Below are positions 1-11,399 of a stretch of 64,000 nucleotides of DNA, piece by piece. The stretch is from Prochilodus magdalenae (lineage: Eukaryota; Chordata; Actinopteri; Characiformes; Prochilodontidae), in the NCBI GenBank assembly GCA_024036415.1, contig JAMWET010003062.1, positions 310,001 to 374,000 on the forward strand, given 5' to 3'. The notes beneath the pieces are model-generated. The model was not told the origin of the DNA. It searched no databases and saw only the letters and a program-made list of their open reading frames with translations. The position numbers were made by a program, and so were the translations under genes. How positions within the stretch are numbered: the first letter of the stretch is position 1; each line of letters opens with the position of its first letter.

Positions 1-454
1 ATACTTATTCGGGTCCTATTCGGGTCCAGAATTTGTGCATGTTTGTGAAGGTGTTTGTGTTTGTTATGCTTGTCGTTGTAAATATGCAAGTAAAGATGGG
101 AGGACAGAATTAAAGAAAAAAAAATAAGAGTGGAGATGCATAATGAATGCAGATGCTTTCAGACAGGTGTACTGAATGCTACAATTAACATCTTACTATG
201 CTGTATGGCATGTACGAAAATGCTCACCAGGCCAAGTTGCCCTTGAATTTCGACCAAGATGACAAGAGGAAAAGAATCAAAGTGACTTTAAATGGCGGTT
301 TATTATTGGGAGACTCATGGCAGAAGCTCTTTACAAGAGAGAATTTTGAGTATAACAGAACCAAACAAGCCTAAATGCCTGACCCCTACAGTGAGTGGTC
401 TGATGGCTCTGTTCTGCTGTTATGTGTCACTGCAAATCAGTACAGAGGGATTCC

Positions 455-545
455 GACTGATCACCTTCATCCTCTGATGAAACATTTATATTCTGATGAT
501 AATGCCCCCATCCACAGACCACCAGGGTTTATTGCCCTGATAGCA
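455..545 (+). pseudogene. Scrap of Tc1-like transposase
   Basis: A short stretch in the frame starting at 375 reads DHLHPLMKHLYSDDNAPIHR. This resembles the block around the second catalytic aspartate of fish Tc1-like transposases, where a glycine-rich turn precedes DDNAPIH. Part of that turn appears to be deleted here. No terminal repeats or full frame surround it, so it is an old, non-functional fragment. The family assignment rests on motif recognition alone. Flanks 1-454 and 546-1258 show nothing else I can name. Confidence 0.5.
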
Positions 546-1258
546 AATTTGATATGTCCCAAACCACACACCACATTTAATTGCAGCCCACATACAGCAT
601 AGAATGACCAGATGTAGTTGCCAGAACCCAGCTTGTTTAGAGTTTTTAGAGGGCTGCATGGCCACCTTTAAAACACCACCATTCAAAACCACTAGTACCA
701 TAACCGGGCTGTCCCAAAAACTTCCTCTCTTGTATAGTGCTGTCGGGCTCAGAGAGTGAAGCTAGTATCTGCCTTTCTCTCTTTGGCTACCAGTTCTAGA
801 TGCCTATGGTATTGATGGAATTTGAATTCATAACCTTCTGATGTTGGTGCAAATTCATGGCACTACTTTTGTTAATATAAGCCTACATTTCCAGTTAGAA
901 AAAACAAATGCATCTGACTTTAAAAGTTTCACTTCATTGAACATCAGATTTTATTGTTGTTACTTCAACATTTGGAGCTTGATTAATTTAAAATTTTAAT
1001 GCCACCACAAATAAATTTAATACTAAATCCTGAGACTTCATTGAACTAACTAAAATGAACATTTTTACCTAGCATTATCCACAAAGACAGAATGTCACAC
1101 ATAGACCAAAACATTTTATTTAGCATTTTGTCAGCGTTTTGTGCCATATTTGGCCATGACCTAAATTTAAACTATTCACCTCCACAAACCTGTTAATCCC
1201 TCTTTTGAACATAAATGACTGTCAACTCATGTTAGCACTGGCAGTCTTTGCCAAAAGT

Positions 1259-1441
1259 AAACCAGATCTGTTTTGAGACATGTGTGCCATACAAACATTT
1301 TTAATATGTGGGCCACTTTTGGCTCACATGGAATTTGTCAGTGTCAATAGCAGGCGGCATGACTTCAGCCAGAAGTGGCCCAAATCTGTTTTGGCACATG
1401 CGGGTCTAATAGGCTTTCTTAAATGTGGGCCACGTTTGGCT
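1259..1441. repeat. Diverged two-copy tandem repeat
   Basis: Two related blocks lie about 120 bp apart, at about 1259-1330 and 1378-1441. Each begins with a form of 'cagatctgttttg' or 'caaatctgttttgg' and ends with 'atgtgggccac' plus 'tttggct'. They look like two old copies of one repeat unit. There is no coding content. Confidence 0.5.
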
Positions 1442-1460
1442 TAGATAGATAGATAGATGA

Positions 1461-2942
1461 TTTCCCCCTTAGAAATCATAGAGGGGTCTGAAATTTTCAT
1501 CTTAGGTGCATGTCCACTGTGAGAGATATAATCTTAAAAAAAAAACGGAAATCACAATGTATGATTTTTTAATAATTTATTTGTGTGTTACTGCTGCAAA
1601 TAAGGATTTGAACACCTGCCAATCAGTAAAAATTCTTGCCCTCAAAGACCTGTTAGTCCCCCTCTAAAAACTCCACCTCCACTCCACTTATTATTCTAAA
1701 TTAGAAGCACCTGTTTGAGGTTGTTGCATAAAGACACCTGCCCACCCCACACAATCAGTAAGACCCCATGGCTAAGACCAAAGAGCTGTCCAAAGACACC
1801 AGAGACAAAATTGTTGACTACCACAAGGCTGGAAAGGGCTACGGGGCAATTGCCAAGCAGCTTGGTGAAAAAAGATCAACTGTTGGAGAAATTATTAGAA
1901 AATGGAAGAAGCTAAACATGACTGTCAATCTCCCTCGGACTGGGGCTCCACGCAAGATCTCACCTCGTGGCGTATCAATGATCCTAAGAAAGGTGAGGAA
2001 TCAGCCCAGAACTACACGGGAGGAGCTGGTCAATGACCTGAAGAGAGCTGGCACCACTGTTTCCAAGGTTACTGTGGGTAATACACTAAGACGTCATAGT
2101 TTAAAGTCATGCATGGCACGGAAGGTTCCCCTGCTTAAATCAGCACACCGTCTTAAGTTTGCCCATGACCATTTGGATAATCCAGAGGAGTCATGGGAGA
2201 AAGTTCTGTGGTCAGATGGTCTTAATTCCACTCGCCGTGTTTGGAGGACGAAGAATAATGAGTACTATCCCAAAAACACCATCCCTACTGTGAAGCATGG
2301 GGGTGGAGGCATCATGCTCTGGGGGTGTTTTTCTGCACATGGGACAGGACGACTGCACTGTATTAAGGAGAGGATGACCGGGGCCATGTATTGCGAGATT
2401 TTGGGAAACAACCTCCCTCTCTCAGTTAGAGCATTGAAGATGGGTCGTGGCTGGGTCTTCCAACATGACAATGACCCAAAGCACACAGCCAGGATAACCA
2501 AGGAGTGGCTCCGTAAGAAGCATATCAAGGTTCTGGAGTGGCCTAGCCAGTCTCCAGACCTAAACCCTACAGAAAATCTTTGGAAGGAGCTCAAACTGGC
2601 TGATCTGGAGAAGATCTGTGTGGAGGAATGGGCCAAAATCCCTGCTGCAGTGTGTGCAAACCTGGTGAAAACTACGGAAAACGTTTGACCTCTGTAATTG
2701 CAAAAGTCTCCAGTACCAAATATTAACATTGATTTTCACAGGTGTTCAAAAACTTATTTGCAGCAGTAACACACAAATAAATTATTAAAAAATCATACAT
2801 TGTGATTTCTGGATTTTCTTTTTTAGATTATGTCTCTCACAGTGGACATGCACCTAAGATGAAAATTTCAGATCCCTCCATGATTTCTAAGTGGGAGAAC
2901 TTGCAAAGTAGCAGCTTGTTCAAATACTTATTTTGCTCACTG

Positions 2943-2944
<2 letters not shown>
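1461..2944 (+). mobile_element. Tc1-family DNA transposon, left end truncated
   Basis: About 1.48 kb with long terminal inverted repeats. The left arm (1461-about 1618) pairs with the right arm (2739-2944) through blocks such as 'ggtgcatgtccactgtgag' at 1507 and its complement near 2840. The right arm continues about 50 bp further out to 2944, ending 'tttgctcactgta'. The matching outer part is missing on the left, which starts abruptly after a TAGA run. A transposase frame lies between the arms. The missing left terminus should prevent mobility even if transposase were supplied. Confidence 0.9.
1768..2688 (+). pseudogene. Tc1-type transposase, defective copy
   Basis: The frame encodes 306 residues, whereas Tc1 transposases are usually about 340. 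The N-terminal paired-like helix-turn-helix region (residues about 5-110) is recognisable. The catalytic triad appears as D150 (VLWSD), D234 (QHDNDPKH) and E269 ([10 protein letters not shown]), with the D34E spacing typical of Tc1. Two in-frame losses are visible: directly after D150, where the usual ETK and following residues are gone, and after residue 275, before ADLEKIC. The last residues (KTTENV) are out of register with the family's conserved C-terminus, pointing to a 1-base deletion near 2670. The family's biochemistry is cut-and-paste transposition at TA. This copy is inferred to be inactive. Confidence 0.88.
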
Positions 2945-2988
<44 letters not shown>

Positions 2989-3045
2989 CTTTATTGATCC
3001 CAAAGGAAATTTTGCAATATAGAAATTTAGGCTTACATGCAGTTT
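2943..3045 (-). repeat. (TAGA)n microsatellite and retroposon-tail-like sequence
   Basis: A run of about eleven TAGA units (about 2943-2986) is followed by 'tactttattgatcccaaagg'. This arrangement is the complement of a common fish retroposon 3' end that finishes in a tetranucleotide repeat. A second, shorter TAGA run (about 1442-1459) lies at the left edge of the Tc1 element. The simplest reading is that the Tc1 element inserted into one TAGA run. The family of the retroposon is not determined. Confidence 0.55.
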
Positions 3046-4355
3046 GCTAGTACTGTGTTTGCCTATCATCTGACCTGGCCAAATGGCCAAATTTCCCCAG
3101 CTGAACACCTCCAGTGCTTTTCTCGAGACATGTAGAATGTATGCCATGGAGCACTGAAGCTTTTATGTTGCCCCAACATCTTAGGAAGACACTTTATATA
3201 GTGTTTATTTTTTGGTCTCCTCTCTCCTCTTTTGAGTTTTACAATATTCGTCTACTGTAGATAGTGGAAAAATAGAAGCAAGTCTGACACTCCTTTAATC
3301 TGTTTTACCTCTAAACACCCATCCACAAATAGATCTTCTAACAGTCATCATAAAACAATGTTTCAGGCAAGGAATATCATATTTGCTATCATATCAGCTT
3401 TCTTTGAGGGAGATTTTAGAGGTATTAAAGCAGCATTATGTGAGGATATGTATTTTTTGCTTTTGGGCAGCCCTGACAGTTGCTTAGTGTAAATCACTTT
3501 CATTCCATGGTCGTAAATACAAATCACACCTTTGATCCCTCTCATGTACATATGCATTTGTTGACGGATGGATACAGAATCCGACCAAACTCAAGCAAAC
3601 TATGCAGGGACTTTTCATCTGACCTCAACTTTACTTAGATCTGGCTTTGTGAATGGACCTGCACATGCCAGGTGTTGTTCCAAATTCCATCTCTACTGCA
3701 GAATCTGATTCCTCTTTGCATGCCTGTGCGTCACACAGGCATATGGACTGTACTGATTACAACAGCAGTTTCTATTATTTATATGAAGAACAACTGAGCT
3801 CACAAGTGTAATCTGTAGCATTCATCTTCCTGCATGGTGTGTGGGAATGGGAGGGAAAGTCTGTAATGGAGTTGAAACACCTGTTATGTTTAGCACACTG
3901 TACGCGTACCACACAGTGTCTGTGTACGCCATCTCAGCCCTATTAGACTGTAGGCAAAGACTACAGCAAAAGTAGAAAACGAAGCATGTGGACCTAGAAT
4001 AAGTAGTATTACTGCATTGTGGGATATTATTACTGGAGATTTAAGATTTCATGGCTGATTCGGCCTGAGTTAGCCTGAGACTGACACAGACTGACCAAAC
4101 CTTCTGTTGTGAGATAAATAAATTTCTTTGCATGCTATCCTTAAATGTTAGATTACTATTGCTGTTTAGAGAAAACTACAAATCTCTGTCAGGAATGATA
4201 CAAATAAGGTTATAGCCAACATCGCAATCATTTATCTATAACACTTTCAGGGACGCAGTTTCCCGTTAACTGTCTGTTTCCTAGCAGTAGTGGTACCAGA
4301 ACTTAGTGTTCTAAGCTAGTATGAATAATGGCTCATAAGTTCTGGTTCATAAGGG

Positions 4356-4358
<3 letters not shown>
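3046..4358. other. Intergenic, nothing recognised
   Basis: AT-rich single-copy-looking sequence. The short open frames here have no recognisable domains, and I see no RNA gene or transposon ends. Confidence 0.5.

Positions 4359-4438
<80 letters not shown>
4359..4438. repeat. (TC)n microsatellite
   Basis: About 80 bp of nearly pure CT dinucleotide with one interruption (tctcttt). The antisense frame through it is an artefact of the repeat. Confidence 0.97.
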
Positions 4439-4443
<5 letters not shown>

Positions 4444-5487
4444 CAGGCTGAATCCTCTCTGACAGGTGACCCCTCCACATTAAATAGTAACAATGTCTCT
4501 CTCCTCACCCTCACCTGACACCCTCCCGTCTGCAAGACGAGCCATTGGCAGCTATCCAAGGATGAAAGTTACACTAATGAGCTCAATCGTTCGGTTTACA
4601 CTGACATTAACCAGAGAACGCTGGTCACCTGCCGCCAGGCCCGCCACTGCCGGTCGGCTAATGCTTCTGACCTCCCCTGCATGCTTTAACCGTGCTTTTC
4701 AGCTTGTCTGAGAGCTCGCAGTCACGCTATTTTGAGCTTATAACCGTTGATGTAATTGCACAACATATAGTTAACTGGTCTGCGTTCACTTAAAATGAGT
4801 CATATAAGCCTGAAGTACAATAAGACTGAGGTTCATTAGAGGAAATGGGCTTACAAGGATTTTATGAAACAGTATGAAGCTCAGATGTGATACAGTATAA
4901 AGTCTTGATCAGCACAAGATCAGACTAAACTTGTTTTAGGGTTGCCACAGATAGTATTTGTACATATTAACTATTTAACCATTGGTTTAATGAAGTATTC
5001 TGAAGTTCTTTCGGTTGCTTTATAAAAGGTTTATGTGATATTTAACAAATTTGAACCATGCCTTCCACTTCTGTTGGGAGTATGAGAAAAAAACCCAACT
5101 TCAAACCCTCATAGCTGTCAGTAAGGAACTGTGGAACAGGGAGGAGATTGGGCGGTGGTTGAGATTGTTAGAACTTGTAAATAGAAACACAAGATAAGGA
5201 TGTGAATTTGAAGATGAAAAATTGAAGAAGTGCTAATAGTGGGCCAGAAGTCATCGGTGCTCACCACACTTCCACACTGTACTCCTTGTCATACCCTGAT
5301 GTTTTGTATGAACTGACTATTCTCACAAGATGCCGTGGCTGTACGATTCAGTTACCTTTCGGTTCTGCAAATCAAGTTCTCAGGCATGTGCATGCACTTA
5401 ACAGAACCCAGTGCCGAGCAACTGTGGAACTACGGTACGCAAAAACAATCCAAGGTCGTACAGCTTCACCGTGTATATCTCAAGTTA

Positions 5488-5518
<31 letters not shown>

Positions 5519-6850
5519 ACTAGCAAATAAGCTTGATTCCTTTACGATTAAAAATGTGGTTCATAAAAAGCATTGCTTGTTTATGTCTGAATCCTGCAGA
5601 CAACCTATTTAAAGAGACAGTAACTACAAGTATAAAAACAAAATTGAAGGATTGTTTTATTATAGATGATCAAATAATGAAATGTTGTTGTAAACATCAG
5701 CAATATCTCCTGTCTTTTATTATCTGTAGAAATTCATAATATATTCCTTAATGATTTGCTGATACCAACCGATACACATGTCAGTAAGTTCAGGGACTTG
5801 GGAAAATAACTATTTTCAAACATCATTCTTCTCTCAAACGCTAATATTCCAGAACGACCCACTCTGTCACACACTTTATAATCTATAATGTGCCAAACAG
5901 TTTATAGCTTGATAAAGAGCACTCTAAGCTCTACACCAAACTGGAAAGCAGTGGTGTCAGAAGAAGTATAATCTTCTCCCTTCTGTTATGAGTTGTTACT
6001 GTAGCAGCTGTGTTGTACAAGCTGTACAGCTTATGTGTGTATGAACAATCAATTTTGCATTACCATTTTTTAACCTCACATTATCTCTTAGAATTTAGCA
6101 GGCTGTTTTTGTTACTTTGTTTTGTTCTGACTGGCTGTCTATACTGTGCAGAAAAGCACCCTACTTTGCCAAAATTGAATGGATCCTGTTTTGGTTTGTG
6201 CACCATAATTTAAAGCCTTCAGTGCATTGCACCAAAATTATGTAGGTTCGGAACAAGACAACATGGCTGTCAGTTGGAACCCAAGAACAGTGGGTATAGC
6301 CTTTGTTTTCTGGAAGAGTGACAGCGGAGAAGGACAGAGCAGAGATAAAGGACAAGCAGAACACCTTTTGAATTATCTTTCTGAGGTAATTGAGTTACTT
6401 TTCTGACCTCCAGCCTAAAACTCTTCATGTGCATATTGGTGGTTAGTGAGCACATTTTCCGTATAGCAGAGCACTACTGAGGCCCACATAGCCCACCTGT
6501 CTCTCTCCAGCTCCTAGATTTCCCACACAATCCTCACAGGCCACGGGCAGCGGTCATTGACGGCCAGTGTGTGGGCTTTACCGTGGGAGGGCTAGACAGG
6601 CACAGACAAGTGTAACTGCTCTATTCTGAAAGTTATACAACTGAGCGAATCACTGATATAATGTAAGTGCTTTTGTGTGGGCTTGTGAAAGTGCGGGGAA
6701 GGGAGACTGATAAACAAAGAGCAGGTAGGATCTCTCCAGCCTTTCTGCTGCTATATGAGGGGATGGAGATTAGCCTCAGCTAGAATAGAACTGAGGCACA
6801 GTGTTATAGGACAAAGGGATCATGTTACTTTTGGACCTGCATGGCCATGT
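4439..6850. other. Intergenic with short (AAAT)n run
   Basis: No gene recognised. A tetranucleotide run (ataaataaa type) occupies about 5487-5519. Open frames of 60-75 codons show no domain signatures. Confidence 0.5.
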
Positions 6851-6857
6851 TTATGAC

Positions 6858-7255
6858 CCTCTCTCTCTCTTGCTCTATTTCTCCCTTTCTCTCTCCTTTC
6901 TTGTCTTTCTCATTTTCTCTCGTTTCCATCTCTGCATTTTCTCTCTTTGTATTGCTTACTCTGTCTTATATGTCCGTCTCTGTCTGTTTCACATCCTTCT
7001 TTTCTAGTTTCTTTTATTTAGACTCTGCTTCCATCTCTCACATATTATTGCTCTCTTTGTCCTCCCTTTCTTTTTATCTCTCTCGGTTTCTCTCTTTTAT
7101 TTCTTTCTATCCGTCTTCTGATTCTTTCACTCCTTCTCATCAGTTATGTCTGTCTTCTTTCCTTCTTACTGTCTTTCGAATGTTGTTTTATCTTCTGTCT
7201 GTCTCCGTCTCTCACCCAGTCTCACACCCTCTCTCCCTCTGTCTAATGACTGTAC
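6858..7255. repeat. Long pyrimidine-rich tract
   Basis: About 400 bp of interrupted TCTC, TTTC and TCTG sequence on the + strand, strongly pyrimidine-biased. It opens a 144-codon frame made mostly of Ser, Leu and Phe (6841-7275), which I attribute to composition. Confidence 0.8.
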
Positions 7256-7329
7256 AAACTCTCTATGCTAAGTGACGGACAGACGCACGTGCCACCGAAT
7301 GAAATTACAGAGCCGTCGAGGTGGCGTGT

Positions 7330-7461
<132 letters not shown>

Positions 7462-7589
7462 CGGCGCGCGCGCGTGTGTGGAGTAGATAAGCCTCGCGGT
7501 AAATCCACGTTCTGCTTTGGCGCAGTTGGATTACTAGTGCCCGTTATAACCGACTGGGGGTTTTTAGTAATTCTTTTTCTTTTTTAAAG

Positions 7590-7663
7590 ACCAGAGAGAG
7601 AAAGAGAGAGAGAGAGACAGAGGGAGAGTGTGTGAGAGAGACAGAGAGAGAGAGAGTGTGTGT

Positions 7664-7719
<56 letters not shown>

Positions 7720-7728
7720 GAGAGAGAG
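7590..7728. repeat. (GA)n microsatellite
   Basis: About 140 bp of GA with embedded 'gagtgtgtgagagagacag' units that recur at 7626 and 7654. This is polypurine DNA just upstream of the CpG-rich region. Frames through it on either strand are artefacts. Confidence 0.95.
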
Positions 7729-8099
7729 CGCATAACTCCCTCTCCCAAATACCGAGTCTTGTTCTGTTCTGTCCGCGCGCGCCTGTTTCCCTGGGGCGTC
7801 ATAAACTCCTAATTATCTCACAGTGGGCTAGAGCACGCTCGTCCCCGCGCTCTGGCAGGTAGTCGTTCGTTGTTTGAAACACACACACACACACACACGA
7901 ACGAAGAGTCTCACAGTCCGCGTGCATCTACACCCCCCCCCTCTCTCTCGCTCACTCTCTCTCTCACACACACACACTCACACTGAGCTGCGCAGAGCGG
8001 AGCGTTGCCCACGAGGAACGGAATCACAAAACTCGAGAGCCGCTCAAGACGCAGGCCACACACACACACAGGGACAGGACGACGCCGAACCGTGGAAGG

Positions 8100-8134
8100 A
8101 TGAGACCGTGAAGTTTGCGCGAATGACACCGTGA
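8100..8134 (+). promoter_or_regulatory. Two minimal upstream ORFs in the likely 5' UTR
   Basis: ATG AGA CCG TGA lies at 8100-8111 and ATG ACA CCG TGA at 8123-8134. Each encodes three residues and a stop, and they differ at one base. They would precede the main start at 8329 by about 200 nt if transcription begins upstream of 8100. A regulatory effect on translation is inference. Confidence 0.4.
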
Positions 8135-8272
8135 CGGAGCCCTGTTTTGCCACGCGCTCACCCACCCCCCACCCCCTTTCCAACCTGCCCTACGGAACGG
8201 GACCCCCCGTCTAGCGGACTAAAGTGAGTGCGCGAGCATCTCCGTCCTCGGCCGGCCGCGCGCCGCTCCTCC

Positions 8273-8452
8273 ATGCAGGAGGTGCGGGCGCCTCGTGCTC
8301 CTCGCGTGCGCGCCGCCGCGTCCCCGCCATGCGGCCGCGGGCCGGCGCGCGCTCCCTCTCGCTCTCAGTCTCGCTGCCGTCCGCGGCGCGGCTGTGCGCA
8401 CTGGCGCTCGTGCTGCTGCTGGCGGCGGGTGCGGCGCCCTCGCCGGCGCTGA
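8273..8452 (+). promoter_or_regulatory. Upstream ORF overlapping the main start codon
   Basis: An out-of-frame ATG at 8273 opens 59 codons ending at 8452, running through the main start at 8329. Its context 'ctccatgc' is weaker than that of the main start. If the transcript includes it, scanning ribosomes could be diverted. The peptide is Arg/Pro-rich from GC-rich DNA and unlikely to be a functional protein. Confidence 0.35.
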
Positions 8453-9010
8453 GCGCGGGCTGTCCGGCGCGCTGCGTGTGCGACGAGCAGCTGGTGGTGC
8501 AGTGCGCGGGCCAGCGGCTGGCCGAGTTCCCCGCCGAGCTACCGCTCGCCACGCGCCAACTTATCCTGTCGGACAACGGCATCGGCGAGCTGCCCGCGCT
8601 GCAGCTCAACTATCTGGCCGATCTGGTGTACCTGGACTGCAGCAACAACTCGCTTGCGGAGCTCTCCGAGTCCACGTTCGGCAACCTGCGCAAGCTCGCG
8701 TACTTGGACCTGTCGTTCAACGCGCTGGCGCGCATCGACGCGCGCACCTTCGGGCCTCTCGCCAGCCTCGTGATGCTACGCATGACCGACAACCCGGGCT
8801 TGAGCGAGATCGACGCGCGCGCTTTCGCCGAGAACGGCGCGCTGCAGGTGCTCGACGTGAGCCGCAACAACCTGACGGCGCTGAACGTGAGCGCGCTCAT
8901 GGCGCTACCGGCGCTGCGCGCGCTTGGCCTCAGCGGCAACCCGTGGAGCTGCGACTGCAGCACCGAGGACCTGTGCCTGTGGATGCACGTGGAGGGCTTC
9001 AAGTTTCAAG
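8329..9010 (+). CDS. lrrc52: LRRC52-like leucine-rich repeat membrane protein, exon 1
   Basis: Exon 1 encodes residues 1-227 plus one base of codon 228. The start at 8329 is the first in-frame ATG after an in-frame stop at 8212-8214 and has a good 'ccgcc' context. Residues about 17-43 form a hydrophobic signal peptide. An LRRNT cap follows (C45, C49, C51, C59), then about five leucine-rich repeats (about 75-203; DLVYLDCSNNSL, KLAYLDLSFNAL, ALQVLDVSRNNL). The LRRCT cap begins at NPWSCDC (C208, C210). N-glycosylation sequons are at N106, N181 and N186. The LADLVYLDC segment, repeat layout and two-exon structure match LRRC52 better than LRRC26, 38 or 55. That family provides auxiliary gamma subunits of Slo-type potassium channels at the plasma membrane. 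The exon ends at a strong donor, CAAG|GTGAGG. The paralogue choice is likely, not proven. Confidence 0.88.
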
Positions 9011-10241
9011 GTGAGGAGAGGAGAGGCTAGGGGTGTTGCATGCTTGATAATGCCATACTTTAAAGGAGTTACAGAGGGGTTATGTGAGAGACCACGTGTG
9101 TTCTATTGTATGAGAGTGTTTAGGTGTCTACATGAGTGCATATAGAGTTTAGAGACAGAAAGAGTTAAAGAATGAGAGAGAGAGATAAACTAACGGAAAT
9201 AGATTTTCTGTATATATTAGTTGTAAGTCAGATTTCTCTACAGCGCTGGTGATGGAAACCAGGGGTCACAATGCCTACATCAGAGATATAGCCATTTAAT
9301 TGCCAGGGGTGTAGCAATACACTCAGCCAGATCTAAATAATCATACTGGGACTGGGATTCGGTATAGTGCTGGAGCAAAGTGTTGATGGGCACTGATCCA
9401 TCACAAATATTGGTGTTTAAACAGGGCACCTACATTACATGGCATAATTAATAGAATGTCCATTCTCCACCAGCCACTGTCTCCAGAATGCACATTGTCA
9501 CCGTTTTGTTTTGAGAATGCCATTCCATAATGCATTCTTACATCTCCATTTATTTACACGTCTTCTGAGATTTCATATGAAAAGCTGATGTTGGTAAAGT
9601 TGTGGGAAACCCAAAAACAATAGCGTTTAGTATTAAGTTCACATAAGTTAGAGAATCATGACCATTTTATGTAATCACTGACCGTGGTGTAGCTTTTAGT
9701 GGTTCCCATCACCACCACAGCAAACATTTCTCACTCTAGAGCAGAGCAAAGTCATTAGACGACTGCATGTCTTTTATCTATCTGTTTTTGTTTACCTGTG
9801 TTTTGTTCATGTTAATGGAACTTGTAAGACTTCATGGGAGTATAAGCACAGCTAGTGTTGAGATGAGGATAGAGAAAGGTGAGCGTGAGAGGTGGACAGA
9901 AAAAGAGAGAATGGAAGATGGGGTTAATGAGAGACGGGGTGAAAAAGAGATGGGGACAGAGAGAGAGAGAGAGCGTGATACAAGAGAGCAGGAGATCAGC
10001 TAATTATCTCTCGTTTGAAGTAAGCGAGGCCAGGCCTTTATTAAGCTTATCACACCAGAATGCTTTAGCTCATTAATCAGGCTGCTAATGTGGCCTTAAA
10101 GCAGAGTCTGAGTGAGGAGAGGGATAGGGAGGATAAGCACTTAACCTCGAACGGCCACACACCTACTGTAAAGATGTCGCTTTTAACTTGGTTCTGTTTA
10201 CAGCACTGTACACATGAGAGCTACAAACAGCAGGTAGCTCC

Positions 10242-10242
<1 letters not shown>

Positions 10243-10298
<56 letters not shown>

Positions 10299-10308
10299 AG
10301 AGAGAGAA
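10243..10308. repeat. (TG)n(GA)n compound microsatellite
   Basis: About 40 bp of TG followed directly by about 25 bp of GA on the + strand. The same order occurs at 29835-29957. Confidence 0.95.
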
Positions 10309-10788
10309 AGTGGGAAAACATTGCACTGTTGGACAGAAGATGATGGGACTACGTTAACGAGTTATTATGTAACTCTGTTTTGATGATCTCTTCTGTGTAG
10401 TTGTCCAGTGTTAAGTAGACCACTCTTGATTGCCATGCTGTTGCTGGAAAGTAAAACCTACGCTATGAACCTGGACGAGATTGTGAGCCTTGTCATTGTC
10501 TCACTGTCAGTCCCTCTCCTGATGAGCTCCTCCGACGTTTCAGTGTTGCTGCGTCCGCTGGGAGTAGATGGCTAATTATGTCTTCTTTTTAAGTGGATAT
10601 GAAGAGTGAGAATTCCTGTCCTGTTATGTAATCCAATCAGAGCTCTGCCGCTGCACAAAACTGCTAACAACTTCTCCTCCAGTCTTTCTGGCCATAACAG
10701 TGTATGTGCGTGTGAAAGACGGATGTCATTTACATCTCGTGTTCTGTTACTGTGAGACTAAGATTTCAGAATGCAGTACATGTATAGG

Positions 10789-10812
10789 TTGGGGGGGGGG
10801 GTGGGGGGGGTT
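10789..10812 (+). repeat. G-run, possible quadruplex
   Basis: Runs of about ten and eight G separated by a single T (…ggtgg…). In a transcript of the gene this would lie in intron RNA. Quadruplex formation is inferred from composition only. Confidence 0.6.
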
Positions 10813-11399
10813 GTTGATGAGCAGAGTGTGCTTGGTGGATTTAGTAAATAGCATGTGACTCATGGCACTGTAGCGTTTGTGAGTAATTGTTTATCCTTTC
10901 TTTCTTGAAGGTTTTTGCTGGTGCTCTGACGTCACCTTGTGTTGCATATGCAGCATCGTCTCTGCTGTTGCTGCCGCTTCTGAATAGTCTGTGTGATTGC
11001 TATTGATTTCTCTGAAGCTTTTTCATTCTCTGTACACGTTGTCAGATGCTCTCAGATTTACTTACTGTTAGTCTGAGTCTTCTAATGTTGTAAGCCCAGC
11101 TTTCTAAAAGCATCTACTAGTTAAGGGGATCTTAACTGAAAAGCTACTGAACATTTTCAGAAGACTGACAGTGTAAAGAGAGTGTGATGTTCAGTGTGAT
11201 GATCACTCCATTTAAAGCCTCATAGAGACAAAATCCTTGTTTTCTTCAGAAGTAGGTTAATCATCTGCTATTGCTGTGTATTGGCAAGAACCTAGTGATA
11301 TGATATGTCATAATGCAGAAGTTATGCTTCTATAAATAAGAACAATTGGCCAGCAGTCCGGGGTTCAACACAAAATCAACCATAGTCTGCCTCAAAGCC

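Larger units (their letters stand above)
7770..9010 (+). promoter_or_regulatory. CpG-rich island over promoter, 5' UTR and exon 1
   Basis: GC content and CpG density rise sharply here (for example 'ccgcgcgcgcctgtt' near 7770 and most of 8220-9000), against an otherwise AT-leaning window. It ends close to the exon 1 splice donor. No TATA box is obvious, which fits a CpG-island promoter. The transcription start cannot be fixed from sequence. The 8155-8215 stretch is C-rich. Confidence 0.7.

Noticed and set aside
6841..7275. 144-codon open frame rich in Ser, Leu and Phe
   Set aside because: Produced by a long pyrimidine-rich tract; no start context, domain or splice sites.
8295..9014. 239-codon second frame over exon 1
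   Set aside because: Shadow frame of the LRR coding exon, typical of very GC-rich DNA.
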